Below, piece after piece: positions 7,069-7,786 of a stretch of DNA of 7,786 bases. Under the pieces are notes generated by a model. That model saw only the letters and a program-made list of their open reading frames with translations. It ran no database searches and was not told the DNA's origin. This DNA comes from Nitrospira sp. UBA2083 (GTDB taxonomy: Bacteria; Nitrospirota; Nitrospiria; Nitrospirales; Nitrospiraceae): contig DCZN01000080.1 in assembly GCA_002331625.1 (NCBI GenBank), forward strand, positions 107,624 through 115,409, written 5' to 3'. Made by a program: the position numbers and the translations under genes. Positions within the stretch are counted from its first letter, which is position 1. Each line of letters opens with the position of its first letter.

Positions 7069-7084
7069 TGGCACGGTGATCGCA
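7069..7084 (+). promoter_or_regulatory. Putative sigma-54 (-24/-12) promoter of the cytochrome c gene
   Basis: The sequence TGGCACG-GTGA-TCGCA matches the RpoN consensus TGGCACG-N4-TTGCW with one mismatch in the -12 element. The invariant GG and GC dinucleotides have the correct 10-bp separation. Transcription would begin near 7094-7096, a few bases before the Shine-Dalgarno sequence at 7101-7106. An activator ATPase would be required; no clear upstream enhancer site was recognised. Confidence 0.55.
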
Positions 7085-7100
7085 AGGTTGCCTCTTCAAC

Positions 7101-7106
7101 AGGTGA
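7101..7106 (+). promoter_or_regulatory. Ribosome-binding site that fixes the cytochrome start at 7111
   Basis: AGGTGA lies 4 bp before ATG 7111. An in-frame ATG at 7030 exists upstream but has no good ribosome-binding site and would place 27 non-signal-like residues before the hydrophobic export segment. Confidence 0.6.
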
Positions 7107-7110
7107 AAAA

Positions 7111-7500
7111 ATGAGTATTTCTGGACGAATGCTGGCGTTTTTCGCAGTGTTAGCTGGTATGGTGGGGCTGGGGCTGAGCAATCTTGGGGTGAAAGAGCTT
7201 GCGGTCTCGGCCAAAGGTGGCGATCCAGTCAGTGGACGGGAAATCTACGTGAATACCTGCATCCGTTGTCACGGCATCGATGGGAAGGGTGCCCTTGGAA
7301 TCAAGCTTGTTCCCCCGCCGGCGGATCTCACCTCGCTCGGCGTTCAAAGCCGGCTCGACGGGACCCTGTTTCGACGAATTCACGAAGGCAAACCGAATAC
7401 CGCTATGGGCGCGTGGAAGCATGCGCTCTCTGATGAAGAGATTTGGGATGTCTTGGCCTATGTTCGTACACTTGGGGTCGAGTCTGGTGGGCAACCCTAA
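7111..7500 (+). CDS. Exported monohaem c-type cytochrome
   Basis: This 129-residue class I cytochrome c carries electrons in the periplasm or at the outer face of the inner membrane. Residues 1-34 form a signal or anchor segment: Arg6, a hydrophobic run 7-22, and a possible cleavage after Val-Ser-Ala at 32-34. The haem-binding motif is CIRCH at 50-54, with His54 as the proximal ligand and Met99 in NTAMGAW as the likely distal ligand. The C-terminal helix LSDEEIWDVLAYVRTL is typical of cytochrome cbb3 subunit or cytochrome c6-like folds. GIDGKG after the haem motif is also typical. The start at 7111 is chosen over 7030 because of the ribosome-binding site, the signal peptide and the sigma-54-like promoter that lies inside the longer frame. 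The redox partner is unknown. Confidence 0.92.
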   Translation: MSISGRMLAFFAVLAGMVGLGLSNLGVKELAVSAKGGDPVSGREIYVNTCIRCHGIDGKGALGIKLVPPPADLTSLGVQSRLDGTLFRRIHEGKPNTAMGAWKHALSDEEIWDVLAYVRTLGVESGGQP

Positions 7501-7563
7501 CGATGAATCCAATGGGTGGAAGTTGTCTCCTAATAAGCGTGGTAGGGAAGGGAGATTAACTTC

Positions 7564-7587
7564 ATGTCCGAGACAAGGAGGGAGTGA
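7564..7587 (+). CDS. Possible 7-codon leader mini-ORF before the DUF2892 gene
   Basis: ATG at 7564 begins the peptide MSETRRE with a TGA stop at 7585-7587, one base before the ATG of the next gene. AAGGGAG at 7548-7554 could serve as its ribosome-binding site at 9-bp spacing. The ribosome-binding site of the downstream gene, AAGGAGG at 7575-7581, lies inside it, and its Arg-Arg codons AGG AGG form part of that site. It could couple translation or arise by chance. Confidence 0.25.
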   Translation: MSETRRE

Positions 7588-7588
7588 C

Positions 7589-7786
7589 ATGACCTGTAAT
7601 GTAGGGGGAATTGAGAGGCCTGTACGAATTGGAGCAGGGGTGCTGGCAATCCTCATTGGACTGTTTGCGGGGCTTTCGACCGGGCTGGCAGGGGCCGCAC
7701 TGGCGGTCGGGGTGATTTTGTTACTTACTGGGTCTGTGGGGTATTGCCCGCTGTTCACGTTGTTCGGGATTGATACCTGCTCTACA
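7589..7786 (+). CDS. DUF2892 (YgaP-like) small membrane protein, C-terminus beyond window
   Basis: The first 66 codons are present with no stop, and the gene is cut by the right edge. The N-terminus MTCNVGGIERPVRIGAG followed by two hydrophobic stretches (about 14-30 and 33-50) and the ending GYCPLFTLFGIDTC is the pattern of DUF2892 inner-membrane proteins, which are about 65-75 residues long. Nearly all of the protein is therefore seen. Cys3, Cys53 and Cys64 are present, the last two in the characteristic YCPLFTLFGIDTC segment. Function is not established for stand-alone members; the domain also occurs fused to rhodanese in YgaP. AAGGAGG at 7575-7581, 7 bp before the ATG, strongly supports the start. 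It lies 88 bp after the cytochrome gene and may be co-transcribed. Confidence 0.85.
   Translation, partial: MTCNVGGIERPVRIGAGVLAILIGLFAGLSTGLAGAALAVGVILLLTGSVGYCPLFTLFGIDTCST

Noticed and set aside
7030..7110. N-terminal extension of the cytochrome from ATG 7030
   Set aside because: It has no ribosome-binding site, a polar non-signal N-terminus, and the sigma-54-like promoter falls inside it.
7150..7758. A 202-codon minus-strand frame opposite the cytochrome and DUF2892 genes
   Set aside because: It is antisense to two well-supported genes and has a Pro/Ser-rich sequence without recognisable domains.

Overview
The window suggests a free-living Gram-negative-type bacterium of moderate GC content. 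A lipopeptide synthetase, a VIT/CCC1-like membrane protein, an OsmC/Ohr peroxidase, a small periplasmic c-type cytochrome and a DUF2892 membrane protein would fit a Nitrospirota genome such as Nitrospira. That assignment is an impression from gene content and protein style; no marker gene proves it.

Left two thirds (1-5276, minus strand): one uninterrupted reading frame encodes the first 1758 residues of a non-ribosomal peptide synthetase (NRPS) that runs off the left edge. I checked it codon by codon and found no stop. The domain order is fatty-acyl-AMP ligase (FAAL), carrier protein, condensation domain, adenylation domain, carrier protein, then an unseen remainder. This is the initiation end of a lipopeptide assembly line. 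The FAAL activates a fatty acid as acyl-AMP and loads it on the first carrier, and the condensation domain should join it to the first amino acid. The condensation domain has Arg where the second, catalytic His of HHxxxDG is expected, while its other core motifs look normal.

Middle (5277-5764): a 488-bp divergent intergenic region with no convincing gene. It holds a 9-bp direct repeat at exactly 20-bp spacing next to a perfect 6-1-6 inverted repeat, about 95-135 bp upstream of the synthetase start. Two small dyads and a weak promoter-like element lie just upstream of the rightward gene.

Right part (5765-7786, plus strand): four genes read rightward. A 202-residue VIT1/CCC1-like membrane protein is followed after 40 bp by an OsmC/Ohr-family thiol peroxidase with all expected catalytic residues, probably as one operon. 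After a 262-bp gap comes a 129-residue exported monohaem cytochrome c, preceded by a strong match to a sigma-54 (-24/-12) promoter that also supports the shorter of two possible starts. Then comes the start of a DUF2892-type small membrane protein, cut by the right edge, whose ribosome-binding site lies inside a 7-codon mini-ORF. The right-hand genes look like a redox, metal or stress group and show no visible functional link to the synthetase.
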